Source of the DNA: Diploptera punctata
Lineage: Eukaryota > Arthropoda > Insecta > Blattodea > Blaberidae
Length of the DNA: 64,000 bases
Direction of reading: 5' to 3'
Assembly (NCBI GenBank): GCA_030220185.1
Contig: JASPKZ010009723.1
Location: 45,615 to 109,614 of the forward strand
Shown here: in pieces, positions 34,471-45,591 of the stretch
Numbering within the stretch: the stretch's first letter is position 1
Layout of the letters: each line of letters starts with the position of its first letter
Position numbers and translations under genes: made by a program
Notes under the pieces: model-generated
What the model was told of the DNA's origin: nothing
Seen by the model: the letters and a program-made list of their open reading frames with translations, nothing else
Database searches by the model: none

Positions 34471-34503
34471 TGGACAAAATACTCGTATTTAGTTCTGGTG
34501 ATA

Positions 34504-35427
34504 CAGTAAAACTTGTTTAATCCGGAACGGGAATATTGCGGAAATCTGTCCAATGTAAACAAATTTATTGGTCCCGGCGAAATAGTAGTAATTTTACATG
34601 TATTCATTTTACATAAAACGGAATCTGTTCATCGCTGAAACGGAAGGATATTTCTACACAATTCATGAAAAAAAGACAGAGAAGTAAATTAATTTCCACT
34701 TCATTTAATTCCCGTTGCCAAGAAAAAATAATAATAAGGAAGGAGTCCTGCCGCCGGGCGAAGTGGAGATTCTACCTGTACCTGGAATATTATTTCCACC
34801 TCTTTGCACACCCATTATGCGAAATACCTGTCTTACAAATAACCATTGTACTGTAAAATCATAAATTAGTTTCAGTTTTGAGACCGATACTTATTTCACA
34901 GGTAGTGTTCTGAATTTACGGAATAAAAAGTCTAAAACTTATGTATCATTTTCATTAAAGGAAATAGTGAAAGTGATTGAAGATAAAACACCAAATTTCC
35001 GGACAGATGTTCCAAAGTCAAGCTCTAAATCCCTAGGGAATAACGATTTCAAGGCATCTTCAGGCTGGCTGGTCAGTTTTAAAAGACGACAGAATGTAGT
35101 GTGGAATAAAATTTGCGGGGAAACAAGGGGTGTAACGATAGTATAGTTAGTGAGCGGAAACTGCATACTTTAATTTCAGGATACGCGCCTAAGAGACATC
35201 TTTAACGCTGACGAAACGGGACTGTTTTCCGTTCGTTACCGTCTATACTTCACTTTTCAAAGGCAGCGAAACTACAATTAATGCAAGGTACGTAGAAAGA
35301 CATATAAATTACTCCATAATATAAGATTAATAATAAGTTTTAATGTGTTATAATGAGGAATTTTGTCTAATGTGGAAAAAATATAAATATTGGTCCCATG
35401 TGATTCCGCTTTGAGCACGTTTTACTG
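34504..35427 (+). mobile_element. pogo/Tigger-like DNA transposon remnant
   Basis: The element begins CAGTAAAAC (34504) and ends GTTTTACTG (35427), flanked by TA on each side, as for pogo-type elements. The plus strand near 35040-35240 translates in broken frames to FKASSGWLVSFKRRQNVVW and RDIFNADETGLF. The first is the end of the CENP-B-type DNA-binding region and the second contains the first catalytic Asp of the pogo/Tigger DDE domain. At 924 bp it lacks most of the catalytic domain. Subterminal ATTGGTCCC words occur on both sides. Confidence 0.85.
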
Positions 35428-35429
35428 TA

Positions 35430-35880
35430 TTAATATTAGGGTATAATGTAATTTTATTTATTTCAATTACACATAAGTTATACTGAAATTCAGAATTTTA
35501 ATTTGATAGCGAATATCAAGTCTGACGTCTAAACGGTGTTTCCTGCAGCCACGTATTCGCTATAGGACTTCGTTCTGGTACAATCGAGTGTAACTCTGAC
35601 CATACACACAAGAACATTGAGTGACTGACTTGCGGTTTCTCCTCAAGTGTTTGCGGTCTGGGTTGTGTGTGGTCGATTCCTGTCCAGGAGACGTGACGAA
35701 TTGCCATGTCTGCGGGAAACTCACTAGTGCCCTCATCTCCTAATGCGGTGATACGAGTTCGATGCTTGGTCACGTTCGTAAACAAAATTACTGTTGCTAG
35801 TTTTAATGTTAATACTGTTTTCATGTTTGTAACTGGTAAAGTTTACAAGTATACTGTTACTCACGACAATTTTCAGCTAT
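35430..35880. other. Unassigned DNA
   Basis: A 102-codon minus-strand frame (35516-35824) and a 65-codon plus-strand frame (35706-35903) overlap. Neither shows a recognised motif. The region is G+C-richer than its flanks, so an undescribed repeat or an exon relic is possible. Confidence 0.4.
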
Positions 35881-35893
35881 TAAGTCTTAACTG

Positions 35894-36668
35894 CAGGTAT
35901 TAATAGCACAGGACCACGATGACATAGAATATATGGCTAAAAACCTAAAAGAAGAATACGAAAAATGGGGACTTTATATAAAACATTGAGAAAACTAAAT
36001 ACCTGTGTATAGGAGAAGAAATGGAAAATATAAATTTCAACAATGGAGAAGAACTAAAACCTAGTATTGAATGCACTTATTTAGGGACAAAATTAGACCA
36101 TTCAAGCGATAACACGGTGGAAATTAAAAATATAATCACACAAACAAAACAAGCAATAAATGCTTTAAACTCTGTTTGGTGGAGCAAAAATATTACAAAA
36201 AATAGAAAATTACAAATATATCAAACCATAATTCAGAGCATTTTAACATATGGTGCTGAAGTCTGGAAAATTCCTACCAGGGAAATGAAAGAATTTTAAG
36301 TGCAGAAATGGATGTTTTAAGAAGATCAGCTGGACAATCTAGAATGGATAGAATACGAAATAAAGAAATAAGGGAAATTATGGGTGTACACGAGGAGCCG
36401 GACATCATAGACATCATAGAAAAGAAAAGATTGCAGTGGTATGGTCATATCAAACGAATGCCAGAGCAAAGATTGCCAAAAATTCTTATGGAATGGATCT
36501 CAATGGAAAGGAGGAAGAGAGGAAGACTGAAGAAAACTTGGATAGAACGGGTACAAGCAGCTATGAATATCAGATGAATGGAGGAAGATCAATGGATGGA
36601 TAGAGAGGAATGGCGTTTGATTTCCGGAAGACGGCGGCAGCTGCCATGATACCGGATGATGATGATGA
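35894..36668 (+). pseudogene. LINE-gamma, 5'-truncated copy with target-site duplication
   Basis: Two open pieces, 36021-36299 (92 codons) and 36308-36577 (89 codons), form one protein broken by a single-base frameshift near 36290. Motifs in order: ECTYLGTKLDHSS, ILTYGAEVWK, MDVLRRSAGQSRMDRIRNK, WYGHIKRMPEQRLPK and RKRGRLKKTW. These lie downstream of the reverse transcriptase core. The element ends in (GAT)n and is flanked by TAAGTCTTAACTG at 35881-35893 and 36669-36681. It is closest in this window to the copy at 42186-43262. Confidence 0.92.
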
Positions 36669-36681
36669 TAAGTCTTAACTG

Positions 36682-37366
36682 ATTCACACTATGTATGTAA
36701 TATCGGATGAATACTTAAACACTAGGCATGGGCTAATTTCAGCCATAAACTCATTTTATTGCTGTTACCAGATTCATTTTGGCGACAAAACATTCTTTAT
36801 AACATGTAACGCGAATTTTTTTTATTTCCAATCATACAACATGCGCATGCTAAAAAAAACGCGACGCAGTTTACACTATGGAATCACAGGATACAGCCAA
36901 CATATACACGATATTTAACGGACCTAAAAGCTAACCTAATGCAATTTAAGCACTCTAACGTATGAAAGACCAATCTAAAAGCTAACATTACGCAATTTAT
37001 GCACTCTAACCTGTGAAAGAATGCAACGCCAAAAAATAAATAGTAAGTTCTGAAATTCTGAAGTGTATGTGTACAGTTAATTAGTACGTACTCTATGTTG
37101 GCTGTACTGGAACATGTCTTTGTTCATGCATAGAATATTCGTTAAAATCAATATGTAGTTAAATATCTGCAAAAATGTATTGAAATAATCGTTAAAAAAG
37201 TGTAAATATCATTGTAAATTGAGGGAAATAATTTGAAAAATGAAACCCTAAGAATAAAATTTGATAGGAGTTTATGAAGAATTGAAAAAGTCGCGTCACA
37301 GGTTGTAACGTTTAGCCTATTTTTATAATTCTGAAAATTCGGCCCCTTAACTAAACTCTATTTCAA
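36682..37366. other. A+T-rich unassigned DNA
   Basis: Only a 75-codon frame without motif. A partial direct repeat (CCTAAAAGCTAACCTAATGCA / TCTAAAAGCTAACATTACGCA) occurs at about 36923 and 36975. Confidence 0.5.
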
Positions 37367-37367
37367 A

Positions 37368-37531
37368 CGTCTACGCAGCAAGATTATACGCAGTTGTCTA
37401 ACCTTGAGGCTGGCATTGGACTCTGATTGGCTGTTTGGTGAGATAATGAGGGAAACAGACAATGTGAGTCCAACACCAGCCTCAAGGCATAGACAATTGT
37501 GTGTACTCTTGCTGCATAGACATGCGAAATT
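37368..37531. repeat. Small palindrome, MITE-like
   Basis: Arms at about 37368-37442 and 37455-37531. Paired words: GTCTACGCAGCAAG with CTTGCTGCATAGAC, CCTTGAGGCTGG with CCAGCCTCAAGG, and TTGGACTC with GAGTCCAA. Central loop is around GAGATAATGAGG. Overlapping frames on both strands follow from the symmetry. Confidence 0.8.
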
Positions 37532-37734
37532 CATAGTAACTGTTTCATACATCCTTATAAATTTCACTCAGATTTTAGTTAGTGACAATTAAAAAATAAT
37601 TATTTAGCTATGAATATTCACCTATCCAAGCAATAGAAGATAAAGATTACGTACTTATGTTTGAGTGTTGAAATAAAAATAAATAATGTAAATAATTTAG
37701 CCTAATTATTATTTTGATGATGATGATTCTACCC

Positions 37735-38445
37735 ATATATCCGCATGTGAGACAAGGATGACGCCTAGCGGGAGTTTCTTAACCAAGCTAATTTGTATCT
37801 ACAATGGCGCAACATTCCAAATATTGGGTTTAGCCTTTCCATTGTTAGGAGTTATTAGGCCAAGTTAATTTAGTTACTATTTTCCTAGAGATGTCATGAA
37901 CGGTAAGCTATCAATACACTGGCCCAATGAGACATCTAGTATCCAACTAAAGCATTACTAGGATAAAGATCATCGGTAAATTTTGCATAGAGGTCTTTTT
38001 ATTCAGGCTTGCTGTTATTTTACAAGCCTTGAAAGTCTACAGACTCGGGACTCACGGCTTAAAGTTTATTCCGCAGGATTTGCTCCTTGTATTTTTCCAT
38101 CCTAAAAATTAATCGACTCCACCAGATTTGATCCCGTAGCCCTGGGGACTACAACAAAAGAACATAACCACCAGTCCACCGTGCAACTACCAACTGATTT
38201 AGTTACGTTCATTTTCCTACAGTTGTCAGTGAGTGACATGTGCCTGGAACAGAAATCTATTAGGCAACTAAGGTACTAATTGGATGAGGAAGGACGATTA
38301 AATTTTGGTCTGTGGAACTAATCTAGGCTTGAAGTTCTTTTACGAGCCCCATAATCTTCAGATTTGGAACTCACGGAATAAAGCCTCTTCCGGAGGATTT
38401 GTGCCCTCAGATTAAGCATCCTAAAAATCCATCGACCCCGGCCGG
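37735..38445 (-). mobile_element. Two SINE-D copies in tandem
   Basis: The first copy spans about 37740-38185, with its head at the right end (CCACCAGTCCACCGTG on the plus strand). The second spans about 38190-38445 and stops at CCCCGGCCGGG, lacking the box A part. Both run on the minus strand and share AGATTTGGAACTCACGG/ACAGACTCGGGACTCACGG-type words. They are diverged from each other. Confidence 0.78.
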
Positions 38446-38521
38446 GTAAAAGTAAAAAGAAAATAAATAAAGGAAAAACTCCCTATAATTTTTCGAAATG
38501 TTCATTTAGAAAATATATTTG

Positions 38522-39255
38522 TCCCGCGCCGTAGCCGAGCGGTTAAGGTAGGAAGCCTTGGCGCAGAGCTACGGGACTTGCGCTGGTTCGAGTCTCCATG
38601 GGGGAAGAAATTTTCTCATGGTATTTCCGCCAGTATGGGACCGGTGCCCACCCAGCATCGTGAGGCAATTGGGTAGCTACAATAAGTAGCGGCTCCAGGT
38701 TGATGGGGCACGCCGTAGCGTAGTGGTTAAGGCACTGAGCTACAAGCCGGAGGGTCGAGGGTTCAAGTCCCGGTGGGGTCAGGATTTTAAACTGACCCAA
38801 ACCCTCTGGCGGCACTATGGCCCTGGGGTCGACTCAGCCTCTAACTGAAATGAGTACCAGACGCTTGTTCTGGGGTAAAGGCGGCCGTCACGCAGGGCTG
38901 ACAACCCGGCTGACATAAAGTGCCGATTGTCTAGAAAAAGTGGGAGCCTTAACCTCCTACTACCCCAAGGGCCTCCTGAGGCCTGTTGTGGGATCACTTT
39001 ACCTTTTATTTCCGCCAGTATGGGACCGGTGCCCACCCAGCATCGTGAGGCAATTGGGTAGCTACAATAAGTAGCGGCTCCAGGTTGAGGAACCAGCTAT
39101 AACGGCTGGGGGACTCGACATGCTAACCACATGTCACCCTACACTGGCTGTTGATCATCTACCTCTGTGATTGACACATGTGGATGTGAAAGGCCAGCAG
39201 CCGGCTGTAAAAGGGCAACCGCTGAAAAGTGGAAAGACCCTCAATCGGATCGGAA
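38522..39255 (+). mobile_element. SINE-B split by SINE-C
   Basis: SINE-B head and middle occupy 38522-38703. The rest occupies 39007-39255 after the nested SINE-C. The segment 38622-38703 (82 bp) is repeated exactly at 39007-39088. Outside that duplication the two halves join into one SINE-B of ordinary length, ending CCCTCAATCGG. Confidence 0.92.
38704..39006 (+). mobile_element. SINE-C, complete 303-bp copy nested in SINE-B
   Basis: Starts TGGGGCACGCCGTAGCG, contains box B GGGTTCAAGTCCCGG, and ends GGGATCACTTTACCTTT. Same length as the copy at 7076-7378. The flanking direct repeat is 82 bp rather than the usual 7-20 bp of a SINE insertion. Short frames on the minus strand here are spurious. 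Confidence 0.93.
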
Positions 39256-39462
39256 AAAGTATATTTTAAAAAATGAGTATATCAATAGGAACACTTCACT
39301 GCCATTAAAGTAATGCAACAACAAAATATAAAATGAATTGGTATTATATTCGTTAATGATGCTATGATCTATTAGGCTCTCATTTTAATAATAAAAATAT
39401 GTATTTTTTAAGAAAATATACATATCTTACTAAATAAAATTCGAATTCTATTAGCCTAACTA

Positions 39463-39585
39463 TGGAAAGCAACGGGAAGCTACCACACCTATAATTCCCT
39501 AGTAAAGCTGCAAAGCATAGCATGAAAATGCTGTGATTGCAGTGAAAGACCTGCCCTCGAACAGAATTACTATGGATGGATATAT
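39463..39585 (+). mobile_element. Module X without SINE-A core
   Basis: Reads GGAAAGCAACGGGAAGCTAC, AAAGCTGCAAAGCATAGCAT and GACCTGCCCTCGAACAGAAT, ending ACTATGGATGGATA. It is the same module attached to SINE-A at 29400-29505 and 1296-1420, but here it stands alone. Confidence 0.78.
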
Positions 39586-39759
39586 CGTAACCTCAAAAAA
39601 CATTCACACCATCTTTTCCTGACATGCCAATGTAAATAACGTAAATTTGATAATTGTCACGCAGTAATTTATCTTAACAGATAATTAAAATGACAGTTAT
39701 TTAAATATATATTTTGTAAATATATTATATTTATTACATTTTCTTACATCCAGGGGCGA

Positions 39760-40148
39760 TTATTATTCTACAATGACGTAGCCCAGTGTTCAGCCATAGC
39801 CTCTCCTTTGTTAGGAGTTAATTGACCAAATTCATTTAATTACTTATTTGTCAACAGATGTCATGAGAGGCATACGGTCAACACACCGACTCAGTGAGAC
39901 ATCTATAGCAAGCAACTAAAGGTATTAGTAAGATGTTTGAAATTGGTAAATTTTGCTTAGAGGCCTTTTTATTCAGGTTAAAGATATTTTACGAACCTTC
40001 TTAAAACTCTGAACTCACGACTTAAAATCCCTCCCGGAGGACCTGATCCTTGAATTTTTCTATCCTAAAAAATCCATCGACCACGGTCGGGTTTGGTCCC
40101 GCAACCCTCGCAACCAGAGGCAAGGAACATAACCACTAGTCCATTGTA
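39760..40148 (-). mobile_element. SINE-D copy
   Basis: The head is at 40085-40148 (plus strand CACTAGTCCATTGTAGC). The body goes leftward through CGGAGGACCTGATCC and GAGACATCTATAGC to CTCCTTTGTTAGGAG. Moderate divergence. Confidence 0.8.
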
Positions 40149-40329
40149 GCTGACAAAGAGGCGATTACCAAGATCCAAAATTTAAATATCTTCGATATTC
40201 ATTTTCTGAAACCAAAGAAATAAATTTATTATTTTTAATACAAGCTTAAATACCCACGCTTAATTAGACGCATGTTTTTTATAATAATTCCGAGAGATTA
40301 TTTTAATTTTAATTAAAAGTTTGCCCAAT

Positions 40330-40965
40330 TATACTATAATATTGCAACGCATTGTTGGGCCGGCTTTTCAAATTCGTGGGCGACGGAGAAAGTCGGGTCT
40401 CGCCGTATGTAGCAGAGGACTGATGAGGCGGTGGGCCTGCTGGGAACTTCCCAATGCGTCTTTAATTCGCTTTCTTTCTGGAAGGTTCGCTCTCGCAAAC
40501 TGTTCTGGTGACAACCTGGGTACGCTGACCGGCAGTGTAGAGAAGTTTCTGGATGGTTTCGCCGAGTGTTTTCTCCCTGCTTTCCTAAAAAAATTATCCA
40601 TGCCCATCTTTCATGTCGTACTATGTGTCCTGCCAATCTAGATATTACTGTTCTCATTACTTCTGGTTTCTATAAAGGTAATGTACCTGATTCTGTTACG
40701 TAATCTTCTTTCTATTCACCTGACCGATCATCTCTATTCGATCTAATTTTTTTAAAGAAATTTATTCTCAAAATACTTGTAATATTTTCTCCTCCCTTAG
40801 ACTAAGAGTCAATGTTTCGCATACATATAATATAAACGGAAGATTTACATTTTTATAGACCTTTAATTTTAGTTTAATTTTTGAGACAAGTTGGGATGAC
40901 AGAAGACCCTATATTGTGTAATAGCTAGCTTTTCCAGAATTGAGCCTATGTTTAATTTCCTTCTG
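40330..40965 (-). pseudogene. LINE-alpha-related C-terminus, G+C-rich
   Basis: Right part (40700-40965) matches the upstream alpha text (TTCTCAAAATACTTGTAATA, GTTTCGCATACATATAATA). The left part (40330-40657, minus) gives RLAGHIVRHERWAWIIFLGK and later ASSVLCYIRRDP-like residues. This is a divergent version of the GHVARM tail region. Open frames exist on both strands, but only the minus strand fits the LINE. It is distinctly G+C-richer than its surroundings. Confidence 0.55.
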
Positions 40966-40987
40966 AACTCAATCATATTTGAAATAT

Positions 40988-40988
40988 A

Positions 40989-41037
<49 letters not shown>

Positions 41038-41065
41038 TTAATAATAATAATATTAATAATAAAAA
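40988..41065. repeat. (AAT)n microsatellite
   Basis: About 25 units with interruptions. Another short (AAT)n is at 41266-41294. Confidence 0.93.
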
Positions 41066-41399
41066 TAATATTTTTATTTAGGAATATTCTCCACAATAGT
41101 GTTTCTCCTTCAACCCAAAGTGATTTGTCGCCAGGGATCCTGTCTAAAGCATCTTCTTCCCTCAAATCTCTAGCATCCATACTTCTCTTCATTCCATTCA
41201 TCGTTCTCTAGGCCAGCCTCTCCACTTCTTCCATTAGCTTTCCAATTAAGAATCTTCTTCTTCTAATTAATAATAATAATAATAATAATAATAAAATAAT
41301 ATATTATCCTTGTATTTAAGAATATTTTTTGGCATTTAACTTCTGTTCAGATACAGTAACCTTAGGCTTATTCTTTTGAAGATTTTAACAAATAAAAAA

Positions 41400-41600
41400 A
41401 ATAATAACATTAACTGAAAAGGGAACTGTCAACCATTGCATGCTGAAACCTACCTTGGAATTTCTTCCGACTTGATATTTCTTCCGGAGAAGTGTTGTGA
41501 TATACCAAGGCCATGTCCAAATATTATCTGCCGGTTTGAAGTACAAGGCACAGAAATAGAAGACAGAATCCATCAGTGGCAACCCACTGTAAGGAGCAGT
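41400..41600 (+). repeat. Unnamed repeat, plus-strand copy
   Basis: Carries GGGAACTGTCAACCATTGCA, then GGAATTTCTTCC and CAGTGGCAACCCACTGTAAG. The same family is at 19205-19650 and 43362-43430. It contains no promoter boxes or coding motif that I recognise. Confidence 0.65.
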
Positions 41601-41811
41601 TATACATCCCTGTACGACTTAAACACTTAAATGGAGTGAGGCTAAATCGCGAAGTGGTCTGCGGGAAGTGAGGTTATTCAAGCTATCAATTCTAGAGTTA
41701 TGTTAGTTCTCTTTAGCTTAAATGAGGTATTTGGCGCCGGATTTTAGTGTATTAATGTTAACAACGACAGATTTTTTTTTGGACACGGCCTTTGTATTAT
41801 TCCACGAATTG

Positions 41812-42182
41812 TCATGGCTACATCTAAAAGATAGAAGAAAATCGCAATAATTCTCTTATTTAAGATCCTACATACCTTGATTCCAAATTATTTATCATCT
41901 CGTTTCCATTATCTATCCTCAAACCATAAGTTAAACACAGGATCACAACAGTCTCTTGCTTAATATACCGCAACATAGGACATCAGATCACTCCATGTCA
42001 TACACTATCTTCACTTCTCGCAACTGGAATTCCCTACCACAAGATATAAGGGGCTGCCGGACATTGGCATCTTTTAAAAGAAATCTAAATTTATATTTGC
42101 TCTAATCTCGACTTCATTATTGCCCAGTGTAAGGTAACATTAATAGGTGTTTCTCGTATAATTTATCATATTTATATTATTA
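41812..42182 (+). pseudogene. LINE-beta C-terminal coding tail
   Basis: Begins GAATTGTCATGGCTACATC, at the same point as the copy at 16876, and runs to the (ATT)n near 42180. Translated pieces include IPNYLSSRFH, LSSNHKLNTGS and the GCRTLASFKRNLN end. Stops interrupt it. A jockey/I-type non-LTR retrotransposon tail is the most likely identity. Confidence 0.72.
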
Positions 42183-42185
42183 TTA

Positions 42186-42597
42186 TTTACAAAAGTTGTG
42201 GGAAGCATTAGAAGATATGACCATAAACGATACAATTATTAATGGAATAAAAAATTTGTATAAAAATGCAGTATCTAATATTAAAATTGGAAAATATATA
42301 TCAGAAGAAATTAAAGTAACAAAAGGTCTTCGTCAAGGTTGTAGCACATCACCAACATTATTTAAGATATTTATACATAAAGCACTGTCAAACTGGAGCA
42401 ACAAATGTTCAGGAATGAGAGTACGAAATGGAGATGGATCAACAGATACAATATATACACTGTTATTTGCGGATCACCAGATAATAATTGCTCAAGAATA
42501 TGAAGACATCGAGTTTATGTTCAGAAAATTATTGGACGAATACGATAACTGGGGTTTGAAAACAAATTTAGAAAAAAACATTTTATATGCGATATAG
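42186..42597 (+). pseudogene. LINE-gamma reverse transcriptase fragment
   Basis: A 133-codon open piece covers the palm of a non-LTR reverse transcriptase. KGLRQGCSTSPTLF (about residues 46-59) is the RT motif that usually reads LRQGCPLSP. LLFADHQIIIAQ (about residues 93-104) is the catalytic FADD motif with the second Asp replaced by His. WGLKTNLEK follows. The N-terminal half of the domain and all upstream ORF parts are missing. The frame ends at a run of seven A (42573-42579), where one extra base shifts it relative to the next piece. The altered catalytic motif and truncation mean it cannot be active. Confidence 0.9.
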
Positions 42598-43264
42598 AGC
42601 CGAAACCAAAGATTTGATATTAGAAGATGTAAAGGGGTATATTAGAGGATGTGAAGAATTTGAGTATCTGGGAGTAAAATTAGATAAAGAGGATAAACAA
42701 GAAAATTATATTAAGAACAGAATAAATAAAGGTAGAGCAATAACAGCAATGATGAATGGAGTCTTATGGAACAGACATATAACCAGGAAAAATAAGTTAG
42801 AAATATATAATTCAATAGTGAGAAGTACTGTTACATATGGAGCTGAAGTTTGGAAATTCAACAAAAACTTAGAACAAAAACGTATGTCGATGGAAATGGA
42901 TTTCTTGAGGAGAGCAGCAAGACGTTCAAAATTAGAGAAAATAAGAAATACTGCCATAAGAGAGAAAATGAATATTGGTTATTCAGTAGTAGATTATATA
43001 CGGTATAAGCAATTAAATTGGTATGGGCACGTACGACGAATTCAAGAAGAAAGATTACCCAGAAAAACATTGGAATGGTGTCCACCTGGAAGAAGGAGGA
43101 GAGGAAGACCTCGAATCTCGTGGATGCAGGAAATAAGAACTGGAATGAGAGCAAGAGGACTGGAGGACATGGATTGGATGGAGAGAGACAAGTGGAGAAG
43201 AAAAATAAAACTTTTAGGCACAGAAAGATGTGTAAACATTAAAATTCTGTATATAAATAAATAA
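42587..43264 (+). pseudogene. LINE-gamma ORF2 C-terminal half
   Basis: This 225-codon open piece is the longest real coding remnant in the window and continues the preceding fragment after the frameshift. Motifs in order: CEEFEYLGVKLD (residues about 22-33), TVTYGAEVWKFN, MDFLRRAARRSKLEKIRN, YKQLNWYGHVRRIQEERLP and GRRRRGRPRISWMQEIRTGM, followed by WMERDKWRRKIK and the stop. Function of this tail is unknown, but it is shared with 36021-36660 and 22100-22695. The sequence then runs into (AAAT)n and (AAT)n, the element's 3' tail. The first methionine is not a true start. Confidence 0.9.
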
Positions 43265-43272
43265 ATAAATTA

Positions 43273-43356
<84 letters not shown>

Positions 43357-43357
43357 A
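43257..43357. repeat. (AAAT)n, (AAT)n and (ATT)n microsatellites
   Basis: The LINE tail (AAAT)n/(AAT)n switches at about 43305 to (ATT)n, giving a self-complementary A+T tract. Confidence 0.93.
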
Positions 43358-43432
43358 TCACAACACTTCTCGGGAAGAAATTTGAATGTAGGTTTCGGCA
43401 TGCAATGGTTGACAGTAGCCTTGTGAGCAAAA
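43358..43432 (-). repeat. Unnamed repeat, minus-strand fragment
   Basis: TTTCGGCATGCAATGGTTGAC is the reverse of the family seen at 41418-41595. Confidence 0.6.
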
Positions 43433-45160
43433 GGAATAAAACATAGCTGTGTATTTTTGGGAAGAAAATTAAGACTTTTGTCATGAATTTAAAATATGTC
43501 TCTCATCCTAAATGAATATAAATTCAAGATGGAAATTAGTTCCATACATAAGAAATAATTAAAATTAATTAATAGGGAGTTATAAAATATTAATTATAAG
43601 AAATTATTCAGTTAAATTTTTAACCAAGATAATATTCATAATGGATGTGAAAAAGAGAATGTTGGTGAAGTTATTATTTAAGACCGTGTTCTCAAGAGAG
43701 ATAGACATGAGGGCTATATAATTAAAAAAGGGACTCGAGCGTTGCTTTTATCGACGCTTATAAGTTAAAATTTCTAAAAAAAAATAACTGTTGATAAAAA
43801 ACTGAGGATTACGCGATTTCTTTAACAAAGGGAACTCAAACTCAGAACTCCCTCATACACTCCCAACATACTGTCTCATGAGCTAGCCAGAGACACATTC
43901 AACATAGATCTAAGATTGAAACTGCTATTGCCATGCTCACCAAATGTAGAAATTTCTAGAAGAATGGACCAAGAAGAGAATGGAAATAGACCCTGAGTTC
44001 TGCGCCATGCCCCAATGACGGATAGGAGCTGTAAGCTGCGTTACACAGGCAGTCCACGGCTTTCGCGACAAGCTGTAAAAAGAGAATGTATGCATCGTCC
44101 CTCCCAGAACTGTACATGTGTGTGTGAACTATGTAGTCAGAAGTGTGAGACCTATCATTTCGAGTTTTGAAGAAACAGGTCAATTTCGCTTAAAGACTAT
44201 GCTCAAATATGAATTATCAACAACCGCCCGTTTGGATGCAATTTCTATTATTGTTGAAAGACTTGTTCGTAAAGAAAAATAATTTTATTTTCAAGAAGCC
44301 ATGACGATTTATGACGTGCAGTTAATAAATATTTGCAAAAGCAGGAGAATATCGAGCCATGCTATTTATACTTGCTTTTAAAAAATGCGATATAAAGGAT
44401 GATCTCCCACGAAGGGACGAGTCCGAATTCTATGGAGTTTCTGACTGTAAAACCAAAGATTGCGAACAACGAAGCTCTCTCTTTATGGAGGCCACTGGAA
44501 GGTGTTAGAGCGTGTTAAAATCTATGTTTGCATAATATGAAAAGAGCCGTGGTGGCACATGGTATGAATGAAGGGATTCAAGTTATTTTATCCAATCCAA
44601 CGCTCTATAAGTCTATGTGTGTGTTATCGACAACCTTTGCAGACGTCATGGCCCGTGTCTTTGGGTGCTTACACTTGGTTTGTTTGATTTTATCGACATT
44701 GAAGGGAAAATGCTCTCTTTGGCTTTCTAATGGTTTTTGTTTTTGAGAAATTAGTTAGCTTCTCGGTCATAAAAAATGTGTTCTTAGAGTGTGGTCTGTA
44801 TTGGTGTTCTGTATTGTAAGTGTAGTCTATTTGTGTTGTGCCTATGGTTATATTTAGTTTATTGTGACTGATGTATGTCTCTCTTAGTTTGCGTGCTATT
44901 CGTCTGATGTAGTCAGTTAGGTAGGATAAGTTAGTAAGTCATGAAGTATTATTCTCTGTGTCCGTCTGTCGACCCTTAGTATTATCCGGATAATTTTCTG
45001 TAGTTCATTTGTGTGGCAGAGAGCTGCATGTCCCCAGGCTGGGCTAGCGGATCAGTGTGATATATAGTGTTAATTTGAGTTTAGGAGTAAGTGTTAGTGA
45101 TATTAGTAGTGGGCAGATTTGACCCACTCTGCACAATGATATTGTTCTGAGTGTTTATAA
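43433..45160. other. Unassigned DNA
   Basis: Frames of 72-75 codons (43956-44183, minus; 44528-44746, plus) show no recognised motif. No repeat family is identified. This is one of the longest stretches without explanation. Confidence 0.4.
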
Positions 45161-45166
45161 TGCAAA

Positions 45167-45511
45167 TTGTTAATTGCATGTTTTTATCCAATCAAAGAAC
45201 CGATTTGTAACGGAACCACGCTTAATAGAACTTTAAGTAAGACTTGGAAGACAATATATAGATTGTTAACAAAATACTCGTTTCCTAGAAGTTGGGAGGA
45301 AAAACACTCGCTTCCCAGAAGTTGGGAGGAAAACAAGAAGGTCTCTAATCAGTCTCTAATCAATCATCTGGAACAGAATAATATAGGAAGCAAGTCGTGT
45401 TACTTTAGATTATTAATAGAGGCGTTTAGAGGCAAAGGTGAGTACATGATTTTTTCGAAAACAAAAAACAGTTTCGTGCATATCACTTTATTGAAGAATA
45501 ATTTTATTTAA
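45167..45511 (+). other. Unrecognised 114-codon frame with internal duplication
   Basis: An ATG-started plus-strand frame with a duplicated peptide (SFPRSWEEK then SLPRSWEEN) from an imperfect 26-bp tandem DNA repeat at about 45285-45335, followed by a second short repeat (GTCTCTAATCA twice). I do not recognise the protein, there is no domain, and A+T-rich DNA flanks it. It may be chance, an exon relic or a piece of an unknown element. Confidence 0.25.
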
Positions 45512-45591
45512 TGCCAAAGGGATATAAGTGTATGGTTAGGAGAGTAGATAAAGTCTGATTGTTATTTTAAGTTATAAATGGTTTTATTATA

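Noticed and set aside
40321..40641. 106-codon plus-strand frame in a G+C-rich patch
   Set aside because: The minus strand gives LINE-tail residues (RLAGHIVRH) and adjoins LINE-alpha text, so the plus-strand frame is a shadow.
42706..43239. Minus-strand frames of 65-98 codons
   Set aside because: They are antisense to the LINE-gamma coding piece, whose plus-strand motifs are convincing.
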